Source: an uncultured Paracoccaceae bacterium
GTDB lineage: Bacteria; Pseudomonadota; Alphaproteobacteria; Rhodobacterales; Rhodobacteraceae
Reading direction: 5' to 3'
DNA length: 6,078 nt
Assembly (NCBI GenBank): GCA_937900975.1
Contig: CALCPC010000192.1
Location: 1 to 6,078 of the forward strand
The position numbers were made by a program, and so were the translations under genes. The notes beneath the pieces were generated by a model that searched no databases, was not told where the DNA came from, and worked only from the letters and a program-made list of their open reading frames with translations. Of the stretch, positions 1-6,078 are shown one piece after another (within the stretch, counting starts at the first letter, position 1; every line of letters starts with the position of its first letter).

Positions 1-513
1 CAAAAGCGGAAGCAGCCCAGCACCGCCAATCGGCGCCACCTCCAGCAAACCGGTCGAGATGTCCATCCAGCCCAGCGCCGACGCCCCCCGGATCTCGGCG
101 AAAGCGGCCAAATAGTTGTGCTGACGCGCGGCCAGAAGCGTGTCCTCGGTCAAAGTGCCGGGCGTGATCAGCCGCACCACGGAACGTTTGCCCACCGCCT
201 TGGCACCGCGCGGTTTTGCCTCTGCCGGGTCTTCAAGCTGTTCGCACACCGCGACGTGAAACCCTTTGCGGATCAGCGTCAGAAGATAGCCATCGGCCGC
301 GTGATGCGGCACGCCGCACATGGCGATGTCCTGGCCAAGATGTTTGCCCCGCTTGGTCAGCGCGATATCAAGCGCGGCGGACGCGGCCTTCGCATCGTCA
401 AAAAACAGTTCGTAAAAGTCGCCCATCCGAAAGAACAAAAGCGCGTTCGGATGCTCCGCCTTGATCTCCAGATATTGCGCCATCATCGGCGTGACGCCGG
501 CGTCGTTTTTCAC
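1..513 (-). CDS. mutS: DNA mismatch repair protein MutS, N-terminal part (cut by window edge)
   Basis: MutS binds mismatched or looped DNA as a dimer and starts methyl-directed or general mismatch repair with MutL. Only the first 171 residues are present; the reading frame stays open to base 1, so the rest lies outside the window. The visible part is the mismatch-recognition domain I (about 8-120) and the start of the connector domain. The sequence [15 protein letters not shown] (8-22) leads into RMGDFYELF (29-37), the MutS signature. It holds the Phe-x-Glu mismatch-reading motif as F33 and E35 (F36 and E38 in E. coli). [23 protein letters not shown] and RLITPGTL follow in the usual MutS order. 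The start is GTG at 513-511, chosen because AGGAGGG lies 7 nt upstream; in-frame ATG codons at residues 10-11 would cut into conserved sequence. A GST-family gene lies 67 nt upstream on the same strand. Identification is very secure; function of the unseen ATPase part is assumed. Confidence 0.96.
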   Translation of the reverse strand, partial: MKNDAGVTPMMAQYLEIKAEHPNALLFFRMGDFYELFFDDAKAASAALDIALTKRGKHLGQDIAMCGVPHHAADGYLLTLIRKGFHVAVCEQLEDPAEAKPRGAKAVGKRSVVRLITPGTLTEDTLLAARQHNYLAAFAEIRGASALGWMDISTGLLEVAPIGGAGLLPLL

Positions 514-520
514 CCCAGAA

Positions 521-527
521 CCCTCCT
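521..527 (-). promoter_or_regulatory. Ribosome binding site of mutS
   Basis: On the minus strand AGGAGGG (527-521) is a near-perfect Shine-Dalgarno sequence, 7 nt before the GTG at 513-511. It decides the mutS start in favour of GTG over the two ATG codons 27 and 30 bases further in. I see no convincing -35/-10 pair in the 67 bases between the GST stop and this site, so mutS may be read through from the GST gene. Confidence 0.8.
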
Positions 528-580
528 GCCGGCAAAGCGTACCGCCCCGGTTCCGCAACCGAAAGACCCGATAAGACCGC

Positions 581-1180
581 TTAGCCGGCCTGCGCCTTGG
601 CCAGTGCGGCCTGATAACCGGGGCGGGCGCGCAAGCCTTTCAGATAGGTACCGACGCGCCCCTCGGGCGCCGGAATGCGGAGAAGCGCGGCCCAGGCCGC
701 GGAATGGCCGATCATGATATCGGCGATGCTAAACGCTGCTCCGGCGGCGAAGGGCGCGTCGCCCATCAGGTCGTCCAGCCGCGCCAGGTTTTGGGCGATC
801 TCTTCGTCGAGAACGGGTTTGATCGCGGGCACGCGCATTGCCTCGGGCAGGATAAAGCTGTGGCGGGCGCGGGTCCAAAGAAAGGCGGCGATGTTCGAGA
901 CGCCGAACTGCATCATCACGTCCTGACGGGCGCGCGCCGGCGTACCGGGCGGCGCCGTCAATTGCCCGTGCTTGTCGGCCAGATAGGTCAGGATGGCCAC
1001 CGAATCGCAGATCACCGTCTCCCCGTCCTGCAGAACGGGCACAGTGCCAAGCGGGTTGAGCGCGCGCACCGCCGGGCTTCGCGGCGGTTCTGGCCGGTGC
1101 GCATAGGGCAGCCCCAACTCTTCCAACGCCCAGAGCACCCGCATGGCGCGCGTCTTATGGCTGCCGATCACGGTATACAT
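581..1180 (-). CDS. Glutathione S-transferase family protein
   Basis: A 199-residue protein with the two-domain cytosolic GST layout, probably conjugating or reducing small electrophiles with glutathione; the substrate cannot be told. Residues 1-72 form the thioredoxin-like domain. S7 or T10, within [13 protein letters not shown], is the likely glutathione-activating position. NPLGTVPVL (42-50) carries the cis-proline P48, and D59-S60 is the usual glutathione gamma-glutamyl contact. Residues 85-199 form the all-helical domain, with the N-capping box S151-I-A-D154 and the common GST tail [11 protein letters not shown] (186-196). Length is normal for the family. The ATG at 1180-1178 was chosen because the fold begins directly after it; an in-frame TTG at 1201 would add seven poor residues. 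GGAGG (1197-1193) lies 12 nt before the ATG, a little far. No cysteine sits at the catalytic position, so an omega or glutaredoxin-like class is unlikely. The family call is firm; the specific role is unknown. Confidence 0.9.
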   Translation of the reverse strand: MYTVIGSHKTRAMRVLWALEELGLPYAHRPEPPRSPAVRALNPLGTVPVLQDGETVICDSVAILTYLADKHGQLTAPPGTPARARQDVMMQFGVSNIAAFLWTRARHSFILPEAMRVPAIKPVLDEEIAQNLARLDDLMGDAPFAAGAAFSIADIMIGHSAAWAALLRIPAPEGRVGTYLKGLRARPGYQAALAKAQAG

Positions 1181-1192
1181 CGTTGTCCCGCC

Positions 1193-1197
1193 CCTCC
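1193..1197 (-). promoter_or_regulatory. Probable ribosome binding site of the GST gene
   Basis: GGAGG on the minus strand within a G-rich stretch, 12 nt before the ATG at 1180. The spacing is longer than ideal, but the motif overlaps the alternative TTG at 1201-1199, which speaks against that start. Confidence 0.5.
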
Positions 1198-1201
1198 CCA
1201 A

Positions 1202-1381
1202 ATCGCCGACACTCGGTTTCTGCGTCCCGAAAGGGTTAGGCGGCTTCGGGCATCGGCGTCAAATCCAGGGTGGCAGGCCTTCGGTTTGGATCGGCGCAGG
1301 GCCACCTGAAAACGGCGCACCGGCAATCGCAAACACGATACTTTGCCGCCGCGTTTTGCGGTTAGCCGATGGCCGGTTGCT
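1202..1381. other. Intergenic region between holA and GST, no gene seen
   Basis: This 180-base stretch follows the holA stop and precedes the GST start. I find no tRNA, no credible small ORF and no strong Rho-independent terminator. A small inverted repeat, CCGC/GCGG around GTTTT (1349-1361), has only 4 base pairs. Another, CCCGAA (1226-1231) with TTCGGG (1245-1250), has 6 base pairs around a 13-base loop and overlaps the possible -10 box of the GST promoter. Frames that cross it on both strands are extensions of antisense shadows. holA transcription may therefore end by Rho, or continue into GST. Confidence 0.6.
1234..1262 (-). promoter_or_regulatory. Possible sigma-70 type promoter for GST (and mutS)
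   Basis: On the minus strand TTGACG (1262-1257) resembles a -35 box, followed after 17 nt by CTAACC (1239-1234), a poor -10 box. It would start transcription roughly 45 bases before the GST ATG. The -35 is good and the spacing is ideal, but the -10 is weak, so this is tentative. The location, in a 180-base gap after the end of the preceding operon, is where a promoter would be expected. Confidence 0.3.
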
Positions 1382-2407
1382 TTAGCGCCGGACGCGGACC
1401 TGCATCGCGATCCGGATAAACAGCCGCTCAACCATCGCCAGCGCTGGCAAGGGGCGGGAGGAGCGGAGGGCGAGGTCTGTGTCCGTGATCCAGCCGAGCA
1501 CACGCTCCAACCGCGCCGGACCCCAGGCGCGGGCTTGGCGCGCCATCCTTTCGCGCCGGGGGCCAAACACCGGGGGACGGGCGCGGCCAAGCGCGGCTTC
1601 GGGCCCGCCGGGATCGCTGGCGGCCAGGTGGAGCGTTCGAAAATGCCGGTGCGCCTGAATGCAAAACCCGGTCGCGTTGGCCGTGCGCTGGATCTGGACC
1701 AGCTGTTGCGAAAGCGCCGTGACTGCCCCTTCGGCGGCAAGGTTGATCGCGGCCTCGATCTCGGGCTCGGCGGCCGCGGGGGCCAGGGCCTGAAGATCGG
1801 CTGCGGTCAGCGATGCCTGATCCTCCCCCGCAAAGAGGGCAATTTTTTCAAGGGTTTGACGAAAGTCACCGGGGTCGAGCGTGCGACCAAGCGCCGTCAC
1901 ATCGGGCAATAAGGCGGGGGGCAAATCAAGAAGGCCCGCGCGCGTCAGGGCGCGCTCGATCTCCTCCCGGCTGGCGGGGTCGGTGTAGATCGCAGCGGCG
2001 GCAAGCTCGTGCGCGCTTTCAAAAAGCTTGCGCAGCTTGGCGCGCGCCGTCAGCTGCCCCGCGGTGACAATCAAGAACGCGTCACCCTCCGCCGCGGTCG
2101 CCATGGCATCGGCGATGGCGCCGGTCGCCGGATCGCCGGCGTCCTCCAAAAGTACGACGCGTTGGCCGGGGAAAAACCCCTGGGCGCGCAGCGCGGCGGA
2201 AAGAGCCGCGGGATCGCGGCGCAGATCCGACCCGGCAAGACGCGTGAGCCGCATTTCGGCCTCCCCCTCGGGACCGATCAGGGCGGCGACAAGGTCCTGG
2301 CGGGTCAGCGCGACGCGCATCGCGTCCGTGCCATAGATCAAAAGACCCATCCCACGGGGCTTGCCCGCTGCGATCATCGCAGACAGGTCGCGGGGGCCCA
2401 GTTTCAC
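1382..2407 (-). CDS. holA: DNA polymerase III subunit delta
   Basis: HolA is the delta subunit of the clamp loader; it opens the beta sliding clamp so it can be placed on primed DNA during replication, acting in the cytoplasm with DnaX and delta-prime. The 341-residue length matches the family (343 in E. coli). Residues 1-20 form the N-terminal lead. GLLIYGTD (21-28) is the typical first strand and loop of the AAA+-like domain, and QGFFPGQRVVLLEDAGD follows at about 76-92 as expected of the second half. There is no Walker A motif, as known for delta, which does not hydrolyse ATP. The C-terminal helical collar (about 210-341) contains the IQRTANATGFCIQAHRHF segment. The start is GTG (2407-2405), overlapping the lptE stop as GTGA. 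No strong Shine-Dalgarno is visible, so translation is probably coupled to lptE. It is the last gene of the leuS group here; nadD, which follows in E. coli, is absent. Sequence divergence is typical of delta subunits, hence slightly less than full certainty. Confidence 0.93.
   Translation of the reverse strand: MKLGPRDLSAMIAAGKPRGMGLLIYGTDAMRVALTRQDLVAALIGPEGEAEMRLTRLAGSDLRRDPAALSAALRAQGFFPGQRVVLLEDAGDPATGAIADAMATAAEGDAFLIVTAGQLTARAKLRKLFESAHELAAAAIYTDPASREEIERALTRAGLLDLPPALLPDVTALGRTLDPGDFRQTLEKIALFAGEDQASLTAADLQALAPAAAEPEIEAAINLAAEGAVTALSQQLVQIQRTANATGFCIQAHRHFRTLHLAASDPGGPEAALGRARPPVFGPRRERMARQARAWGPARLERVLGWITDTDLALRSSRPLPALAMVERLFIRIAMQVRVRR
2404..2407 (-). promoter_or_regulatory. lptE/holA stop-start overlap (GTGA)
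   Basis: The last base triplet of lptE, TGA (2406-2404), overlaps the GTG start of holA (2407-2405) by two bases within a shared four-base GTGA. Such overlaps usually mean that ribosomes finishing the first gene restart on the second. The sequence upstream lacks a clear ribosome binding site, which fits coupling. Confidence 0.75.
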
Positions 2408-2904
2408 AGCGCCGCCCAGCCGGCGGCCGATGCGGCAAGGCGCAGCACAATCTGATCGGCCAGCGATATCGCGACCCGACGCTCGGCCTCTTGGGCCGCG
2501 ACATCGGCAGCAAAGGGCGAAGCGGTGGTGTTGTAGGCCGTGAAACTGCGGACCTGACCGCCGATCAAAAGCGCCGGATCGTCAAGCCGGGTGACGGCGA
2601 AACGCGCACGGGCGACCAGATTGATGCGACTGATCCCGCTGTCGGTTTGGATGGCGGTGTCATCGCTTTCAAGCGTGGTCGCGACGCTGAGCGCGAATTC
2701 CGGCGCTGTGGCGGGACCAAGCCGGGTTTCGAGCCGTTCGCGCAGCAAGAACCCGAAACGGCCTTCGGGAAGGCCCAGCGCGATGCGGCCTTGCAAAATA
2801 TCTGCCGGGGCGCCGGGCGCGTAAAGCGGGCGAAAGCCGCAGCCCGTGACCAGGGCGGCGGCGGACGCGAGCAGCGCCCGCCGGGCCATCCGGCCAGATC
2901 TCAT
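2404..2904 (-). CDS. lptE: LPS-assembly lipoprotein LptE
   Basis: LptE is an outer-membrane lipoprotein that plugs the LptD barrel and helps deliver lipopolysaccharide to the cell surface. The 166-residue protein starts with a basic stretch (RSGRMARR), a short hydrophobic segment (10-20) and the lipobox LVTGC, giving Cys22 as the lipidated residue. The mature protein begins CGFRPLY (22-28), the hallmark of alphaproteobacterial LptE. GRFGFLLRERLETRLG (about 48-63) and the alternating strands around 69-117 fit the alpha/beta fold, and AAQEAERRVAISLADQIVLRLA near the end is the usual terminal helix. The ATG at 2904 is used; a second ATG at 2889 (residue 6) would leave a shorter but still usable signal peptide, and neither has a strong ribosome binding site. 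The gene begins 27 nt after the leuS stop and overlaps holA by the GTGA. Position between leuS and holA, as in E. coli, supports the call strongly. Confidence 0.94.
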   Translation of the reverse strand: MRSGRMARRALLASAAALVTGCGFRPLYAPGAPADILQGRIALGLPEGRFGFLLRERLETRLGPATAPEFALSVATTLESDDTAIQTDSGISRINLVARARFAVTRLDDPALLIGGQVRSFTAYNTTASPFAADVAAQEAERRVAISLADQIVLRLAASAAGWAAL

Positions 2905-2931
2905 CGCCAGCGCGCCCCAGCTTTTCGGACC

Positions 2932-5505
2932 TCAGACCACCACATTCACGATCCGCCCGGGCACGACGATCAGTTTCTTCGGCGCCCCGCCGGCCAGCGC
3001 GCGTTGGACGGCGGGGTCGGCCAGAACGACCGCCTCGATATCCTCGCGCGCGGCGTTGGCGGCCACCACGACCTCTGCCCGCCGCTTGCCATTGACCTGG
3101 ATCGGCAGGGTTACGCGATCCTCGACCAACAGCGCCGGGTCGGCCGTCGGCCAGGCGGCGGTGGCGATCAGACCGGGCTGGTCGAACAGGGCCCAGATCT
3201 CTTCCGCGAGATGCGGCGTGAAGGGCGCCATAAGCTGGGCCATCCGCAGCATCGCGCTGGGCCGGTCGGCGCCGGGCGCGGCTTTTGCGATGGCGTTGGT
3301 CAAACCATAGAGCGTGGCGATGGCTTTGTTGAAGGCAAACCCCTCAATCCCCTCGGTGACGTCGCGGATCGCGCGGTGCACTGCGCGCTGGAGGGGGAGC
3401 GCCTCCTCGCTCCCCCCATCCGGGGGGGCTGTGGGGGCGCTGCGGATTTCATCCGCAAGGCGCCAAACCCGCTGCAGGTGTTTCCAGGCAGCATCGGCGC
3501 CGGCGGCGGTCCATTCGACATCGCGTTCCGGCGGGCTGTCGGACATCACGAACCAGCGCGCCGTGTCGGCGCCGTATTGGTCGATGATGTCGAGCGGATC
3601 GACCGTGTTGCGTTTGGATTTCGACATTTTGATCGACGGGCCGACATGCACCGGCGTGCCCGTCGCACGCAGCGTCGCGCCGGTTTCCGTCCGGGTCACC
3701 TCGTCCGGCGCATACCAGGTTTTGGCGCCGGGCGCCCCGGGCTCGGGCACCGAATAGGTCTCGTGGCACACCATGCCTTGGGTGAAAAGCGCTTGGAACG
3801 GTTCTATGGCGGTCTCTGGAAGGTTTCCTGTCCGGTGCATCGCCCGGGCGAAGAAGCGGGAATAGAGAAGGTGGAGGATCGCATGCTCTACCCCACCGAT
3901 ATATTGGTCGACCGTCATCCAATAGGCCGCATCGGCGGCTTGGGTCGGGGTTTTTGCGTCGGGGGCCGTGAACCGCGCGAAATACCAGGAACTGTCGACA
4001 AATGTGTCCATCGTATCCGTTTCGCGCAGCGCCGGCCCCCCGCAAGCCGGGCAGGTCGTGTTGCGAAAGCCTGGGTGACGGTCGAGCGGGTTGCCCGGGG
4101 CCGTAAAGTCAACATCCTCGGGCAGCCGGATGGGCAGATTTTCCTTCTTTTCCGGCACCACGCCGCATGTGTCGCAATGGACCACGGGGATCGGGCAACC
4201 CCAGTACCGCTGACGGCTGATCCCCCAATCGCGCAGCCGGTAGCGTGTGACGCCGGTGCCGAACCCTGACGCCTCGGCCAGCGCGATCGCCTCGTCGATC
4301 GCCTCGGTGCCGGTCATCTGCTGGCAGGATCCGAGTGGTCGCACGTAGGTCACAGTCTGTGACTTTTGCGGCACATACGCCTCTGCCACGACATCCGGCG
4401 CGTCGGCACTTTCTTTAAAAACATCGATGACGGGCAGATCGTATTTGCGCGCGAAATCGAGGTCGCGTTGGTCATGCGCGGGGCAGCCAAAGATGGCGCC
4501 GGTGCCGTAATCCATCAAGATAAAGTTGGCGACGTAAACCGGCAGACGTTTCGCGGCATCCAGCGGATGGATCACCTCAACCCCGGTGGGAAACCCTTTT
4601 TTCTCGGCCTTTTCAATTGCCTCTTCGGATGTGCCCCCCTGGCGGCAGGCAGCGTTGAAGGCGGCGAGCGCCGGGTTCTCAGCCTCCAGTGCCCGCGCGA
4701 GGGGATGATCGGGGGACATTGCCGCAAAACTTGCGCCATGCAATGTGTCGGGCCGCGTTGTGTAAACGCCGAGCGTCTCATGCCCCGCCGGGGCGCCCGC
4801 TGTCTGGAAAGCAAACTCCAACCCCCGACTTCGCCCGATCCAGTTGGCCTGCATCAGACGCACTTTCTCAGGCCACGCGTCCAAGCCGTCGATCGCGTCC
4901 AAAAGCTCTTGCGCATAGTCGGTAATCCGGAAGAACCATTGCGTCAGCTCCCGCCGCTCCACCACCGCGCCAGAGCGCCAGCCGCGCCCGTCTTCGACTT
5001 GCTCATTGGCCAGCACAGTCATGTCGACGGGGTCCCAATTGACCACAGCGGTTTTGCGCGCGACCAGACCCGCAGCGAGGAAATCGAGGAACAGCGCCTG
5101 CTGGTGGCCGTAATATGTGGGGTCGCAGGTCGCAAACTCCCTGCTCCAATCGATGGCGAGGCCCAGCGGCTGCATCTGCGCACGCATGTCGTCGATATTG
5201 GTCCGGGTCCAGTCGCCGGGATGCTTGCCCTCCCGCATGGCGGCGTTTTCGGCGGGCATGCCGAAAGCGTCCCACCCCATCGGGTGTAGCACGGCATGAC
5301 CGGTTGCCCGTTTGTACCGCGCGATAACATCGCCCATCGTGTAGTTGCGCACATGCCCCATGTGGATGCGCCCCGACGGATAGGGAAACATCTCAAGCAC
5401 GTAATACTTGGGTTTGTCGGCGTCGCGCGCCGCGCGGTCGATGCCGGCCTCGGCCCAAACGCGCTGCCATTTCGGTTCGATTTCACGGCTGTTGAGACGG
5501 GACAT
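2932..5505 (-). CDS. leuS: Leucyl-tRNA synthetase (leucine-tRNA ligase)
   Basis: This class I enzyme joins leucine to tRNA-Leu using ATP in the cytoplasm and edits mischarged products. It has 857 residues, the bacterial norm (860 in E. coli), and appears intact. The HIGH motif is HMGH (48-51) after FPYPSG, and [13 protein letters not shown] (77-89) follows. The CP1 editing domain spans about 225-415, with the threonine-rich TTRPDT (249-254) and AHDQRD (343-348), so proofreading is expected. A four-cysteine zinc-ribbon is visible: C444 and C447, C485 and C488. DSSWYFARF (504-512) and the KMSKS loop (626-630) complete the catalytic core. The anticodon-binding helices cover about 690-800, with [15 protein letters not shown], and the small C-terminal domain starts at PIQVNGK (801-807). 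The ATG at 5505 has GGGAG 9 nt upstream. The gene starts 20 nt after the DUF3576 gene and ends 27 nt before lptE. A glycine- and proline-containing linker before the anticodon domain is encoded by strong G/C runs, listed separately. Confidence 0.99.
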   Translation of the reverse strand: MSRLNSREIEPKWQRVWAEAGIDRAARDADKPKYYVLEMFPYPSGRIHMGHVRNYTMGDVIARYKRATGHAVLHPMGWDAFGMPAENAAMREGKHPGDWTRTNIDDMRAQMQPLGLAIDWSREFATCDPTYYGHQQALFLDFLAAGLVARKTAVVNWDPVDMTVLANEQVEDGRGWRSGAVVERRELTQWFFRITDYAQELLDAIDGLDAWPEKVRLMQANWIGRSRGLEFAFQTAGAPAGHETLGVYTTRPDTLHGASFAAMSPDHPLARALEAENPALAAFNAACRQGGTSEEAIEKAEKKGFPTGVEVIHPLDAAKRLPVYVANFILMDYGTGAIFGCPAHDQRDLDFARKYDLPVIDVFKESADAPDVVAEAYVPQKSQTVTYVRPLGSCQQMTGTEAIDEAIALAEASGFGTGVTRYRLRDWGISRQRYWGCPIPVVHCDTCGVVPEKKENLPIRLPEDVDFTAPGNPLDRHPGFRNTTCPACGGPALRETDTMDTFVDSSWYFARFTAPDAKTPTQAADAAYWMTVDQYIGGVEHAILHLLYSRFFARAMHRTGNLPETAIEPFQALFTQGMVCHETYSVPEPGAPGAKTWYAPDEVTRTETGATLRATGTPVHVGPSIKMSKSKRNTVDPLDIIDQYGADTARWFVMSDSPPERDVEWTAAGADAAWKHLQRVWRLADEIRSAPTAPPDGGSEEALPLQRAVHRAIRDVTEGIEGFAFNKAIATLYGLTNAIAKAAPGADRPSAMLRMAQLMAPFTPHLAEEIWALFDQPGLIATAAWPTADPALLVEDRVTLPIQVNGKRRAEVVVAANAAREDIEAVVLADPAVQRALAGGAPKKLIVVPGRIVNVVV
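3393..3428. repeat. G/C-run inverted repeats inside leuS
   Basis: Two overlapping inverted repeats lie in the leuS linker coding region. GGGGGAGC (3393-3400) pairs perfectly with GCTCCCCC (3409-3416) around an 8-base loop. CCCCCC (3412-3417) can instead pair with the G run at 3422-3428 around ATCC. The two hairpins share the C run (3412-3416), so they exclude each other in RNA. In the leuS message the first loop reads GAGGAGGC, which resembles a Shine-Dalgarno sequence. There is no T run after it, so it is not a standard terminator. It may simply be the outcome of G/C bias in a poorly constrained linker. Confidence 0.6.
4349..4363. repeat. Short perfect palindrome inside leuS
   Basis: GTCACAG (4349-4355) and CTGTGAC (4357-4363) are perfect inverted copies around a single T. 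They encode part of the segment KSQTVTYV of leuS. A 7-base arm is expected a few times by chance in a window of this size, so no function is claimed. Confidence 0.4.
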
Positions 5506-5514
5506 GAAGGGTCG

Positions 5515-5519
5515 CTCCC
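5515..5519 (-). promoter_or_regulatory. Ribosome binding site of leuS
   Basis: GGGAG on the minus strand, 9 nt before the leuS ATG at 5505 and inside the 20-base gap after the DUF3576 stop. It lets leuS be translated on its own from a shared message. Confidence 0.6.
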
Positions 5520-5525
5520 GGCGGG

Positions 5526-6014
5526 TTAGCTTTGACGGCCGATTTCGGCAACCTGCAGCTGGCGGGCGCGGGTCAAAATCGCGTCTTCGACGGTGGCTGC
5601 CACATCATCGGTCACGGCGACGGCGCGGCCGCCGGATTGGCGGAATACCGCAACGCGCAACGCGCGGGCATCCTGCGCCGGTTGCGTGATATAGACGGTG
5701 ACGCGGTAGGGAGTAGACGCTCCGCTGACACGGCCCCAACCGGTTGAAATCACGCCCGAAAAGGGATCCGCAGCCTCAATCGGCAGCACCGAAAGCGTGT
5801 CCAGCGAGGCTGCCCACAAATACCGATTAACGCCGATTTTCACATCGTCATTGGTGTCGCGGAAAAGGTCGCGCAGCCGAGAGGAGCCGGCGCTGTCTGC
5901 GGTGATGATGTTGGCGCGCTGGTCAGCGATCCGCTGCTCCCGGTCGGCCGCCGTACCGCCACAGGCCGCCAGCGCGCCAGAGAGAAGGAGGCAAAGCATT
6001 GAACGGGCGAACAT
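5526..6014 (-). CDS. DUF3576 family lipoprotein
   Basis: A 162-residue protein of unknown biochemical function from a family found mainly in Alphaproteobacteria. Residues 1-17 are a lipoprotein signal (MFARS, then a leucine-rich core), ending in the lipobox LAAC with Cys18 lipidated. The mature protein begins with a charged, low-complexity segment (about 22-55). The family signature follows: [15 protein letters not shown] (61-75), then P78 and [13 protein letters not shown] (82-94). The rest (about 98-160) looks like an alpha/beta domain, with YRVTVYI and LRVAVFRQ strands and a C-terminal helix. The ATG at 6014 was chosen because the signal peptide starts there; an in-frame GTG at 6071 would add 19 residues that are not signal-like. 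Attachment to the outer membrane is likely, since the residue after the cysteine is Gly rather than Asp, but this rule is less certain in alphaproteobacteria. The gene is first in a tight series with leuS, lptE and holA, which suggests, without proving, an envelope role alongside LptE. Family call from recognition, not search. Confidence 0.88.
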   Translation of the reverse strand: MFARSMLCLLLSGALAACGGTAADREQRIADQRANIITADSAGSSRLRDLFRDTNDDVKIGVNRYLWAASLDTLSVLPIEAADPFSGVISTGWGRVSGASTPYRVTVYITQPAQDARALRVAVFRQSGGRAVAVTDDVAATVEDAILTRARQLQVAEIGRQS

Positions 6015-6049
6015 GGGCGGCAACTTTCGGCTGAGACTGCAACGGCCAA

Positions 6050-6078
6050 GGTCTAGCCGACGGCCATACACCCCACAA
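6050..6078 (-). promoter_or_regulatory. Possible promoter of the DUF3576-leuS-lptE-holA operon
   Basis: On the minus strand TTGTGG (6078-6073) and TAGACC (6055-6050) are separated by exactly 17 nt, roughly 35 bases before the DUF3576 ATG. Both boxes match the sigma-70 consensus at only about half of the positions, and the -35 touches the window edge. If real, it would lie inside the longer GTG-initiated frame and support the shorter start at 6014. Low confidence. Confidence 0.25.

Noticed and set aside
118..717. 199-codon open frame on the plus strand opposite mutS and the GST end
   Set aside because: It overlaps the conserved MutS N-terminus and the GST C-terminus on the other strand, so it is a shadow.
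1349..1361. Terminator after holA (CCGC/GCGG with GTTTT loop)
   Set aside because: Only 4 base pairs and no T tract on the minus strand; too weak to call.
1168..1740. 190-codon open frame on the minus strand running from holA into the intergenic gap
   Set aside because: It overlaps holA in another frame and the GST start; its Arg/Ser/Pro-rich translation shows no domain.
3393..3428. Leu operon attenuator or Rho-independent terminator inside leuS
   Set aside because: The hairpins are strong but not followed by a T run, and they sit within an intact coding frame.
2491..4269. 592-codon open frame on the plus strand, antisense to lptE and leuS
   Set aside because: It lies wholly opposite lptE and leuS, whose protein motifs are unmistakable. 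Its translation is rich in Arg, Gly and Asp with no recognisable domain, as expected for the mirror of GC-rich codons lacking stops.
4349..4363. GTCACAG-T-CTGTGAC as a regulator operator
   Set aside because: It lies deep in leuS, encodes ordinary residues and is within what chance allows for a 6-kb window.
4366..5289. 307-codon open frame on the plus strand opposite the leuS N-terminal half
   Set aside because: It is antisense to the HIGH motif and editing domain region of leuS; no family resemblance and no ribosome binding site of note.
1..6078. Defence system, CRISPR array, transposon, prophage or tRNA gene
   Set aside because: I looked for direct repeats, terminal inverted repeats, transposase or nuclease motifs and tRNA-like folds on both strands and found none; every gene is a housekeeping or common family.

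Overview
This GC-rich window looks like core chromosome of an alphaproteobacterium, most likely of the Rhodobacteraceae/Rhodobacterales type. The main reasons are a lipoprotein with the DUF3576 signature next to leuS, an alphaproteobacterial-style LeuRS, and the general protein composition. The genus-level placement is an inference from recognition, not from a search.

All convincing genes lie on the minus strand, so transcription runs from high to low coordinates. From the right edge: (1) 5526-6014, a small DUF3576 lipoprotein; (2) 2932-5505, leuS, a complete leucyl-tRNA synthetase; (3) 2404-2904, lptE, the outer-membrane LPS-assembly lipoprotein; (4) 1382-2407, holA, the delta subunit of DNA polymerase III. 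Gaps are 20 nt, 27 nt and a 4-base overlap, which fits one operon. The order leuS-lptE-holA is also the E. coli order; DUF3576 in front is the alphaproteobacterial addition.

After a 180-base gap with no gene (1202-1381) comes a second group: (5) 581-1180, a glutathione S-transferase family protein; (6) 1-513, the first 171 codons of mutS, cut by the left window edge. The 67-base gap between them has a strong ribosome binding site for a GTG start of mutS.

The genes are housekeeping: tRNA charging, LPS export, replication clamp loading, mismatch repair and probable thiol or detoxification chemistry. I see no mobile element, phage gene, CRISPR array, RNA gene or defence module, and no evidence of an undescribed system. 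The best second-look items are a G/C-run hairpin cluster inside the leuS linker, the unstudied DUF3576 lipoprotein at the head of the operon, and the 180-base intergenic stretch. Long open frames on the plus strand, one of 592 codons, are antisense shadows of these genes.
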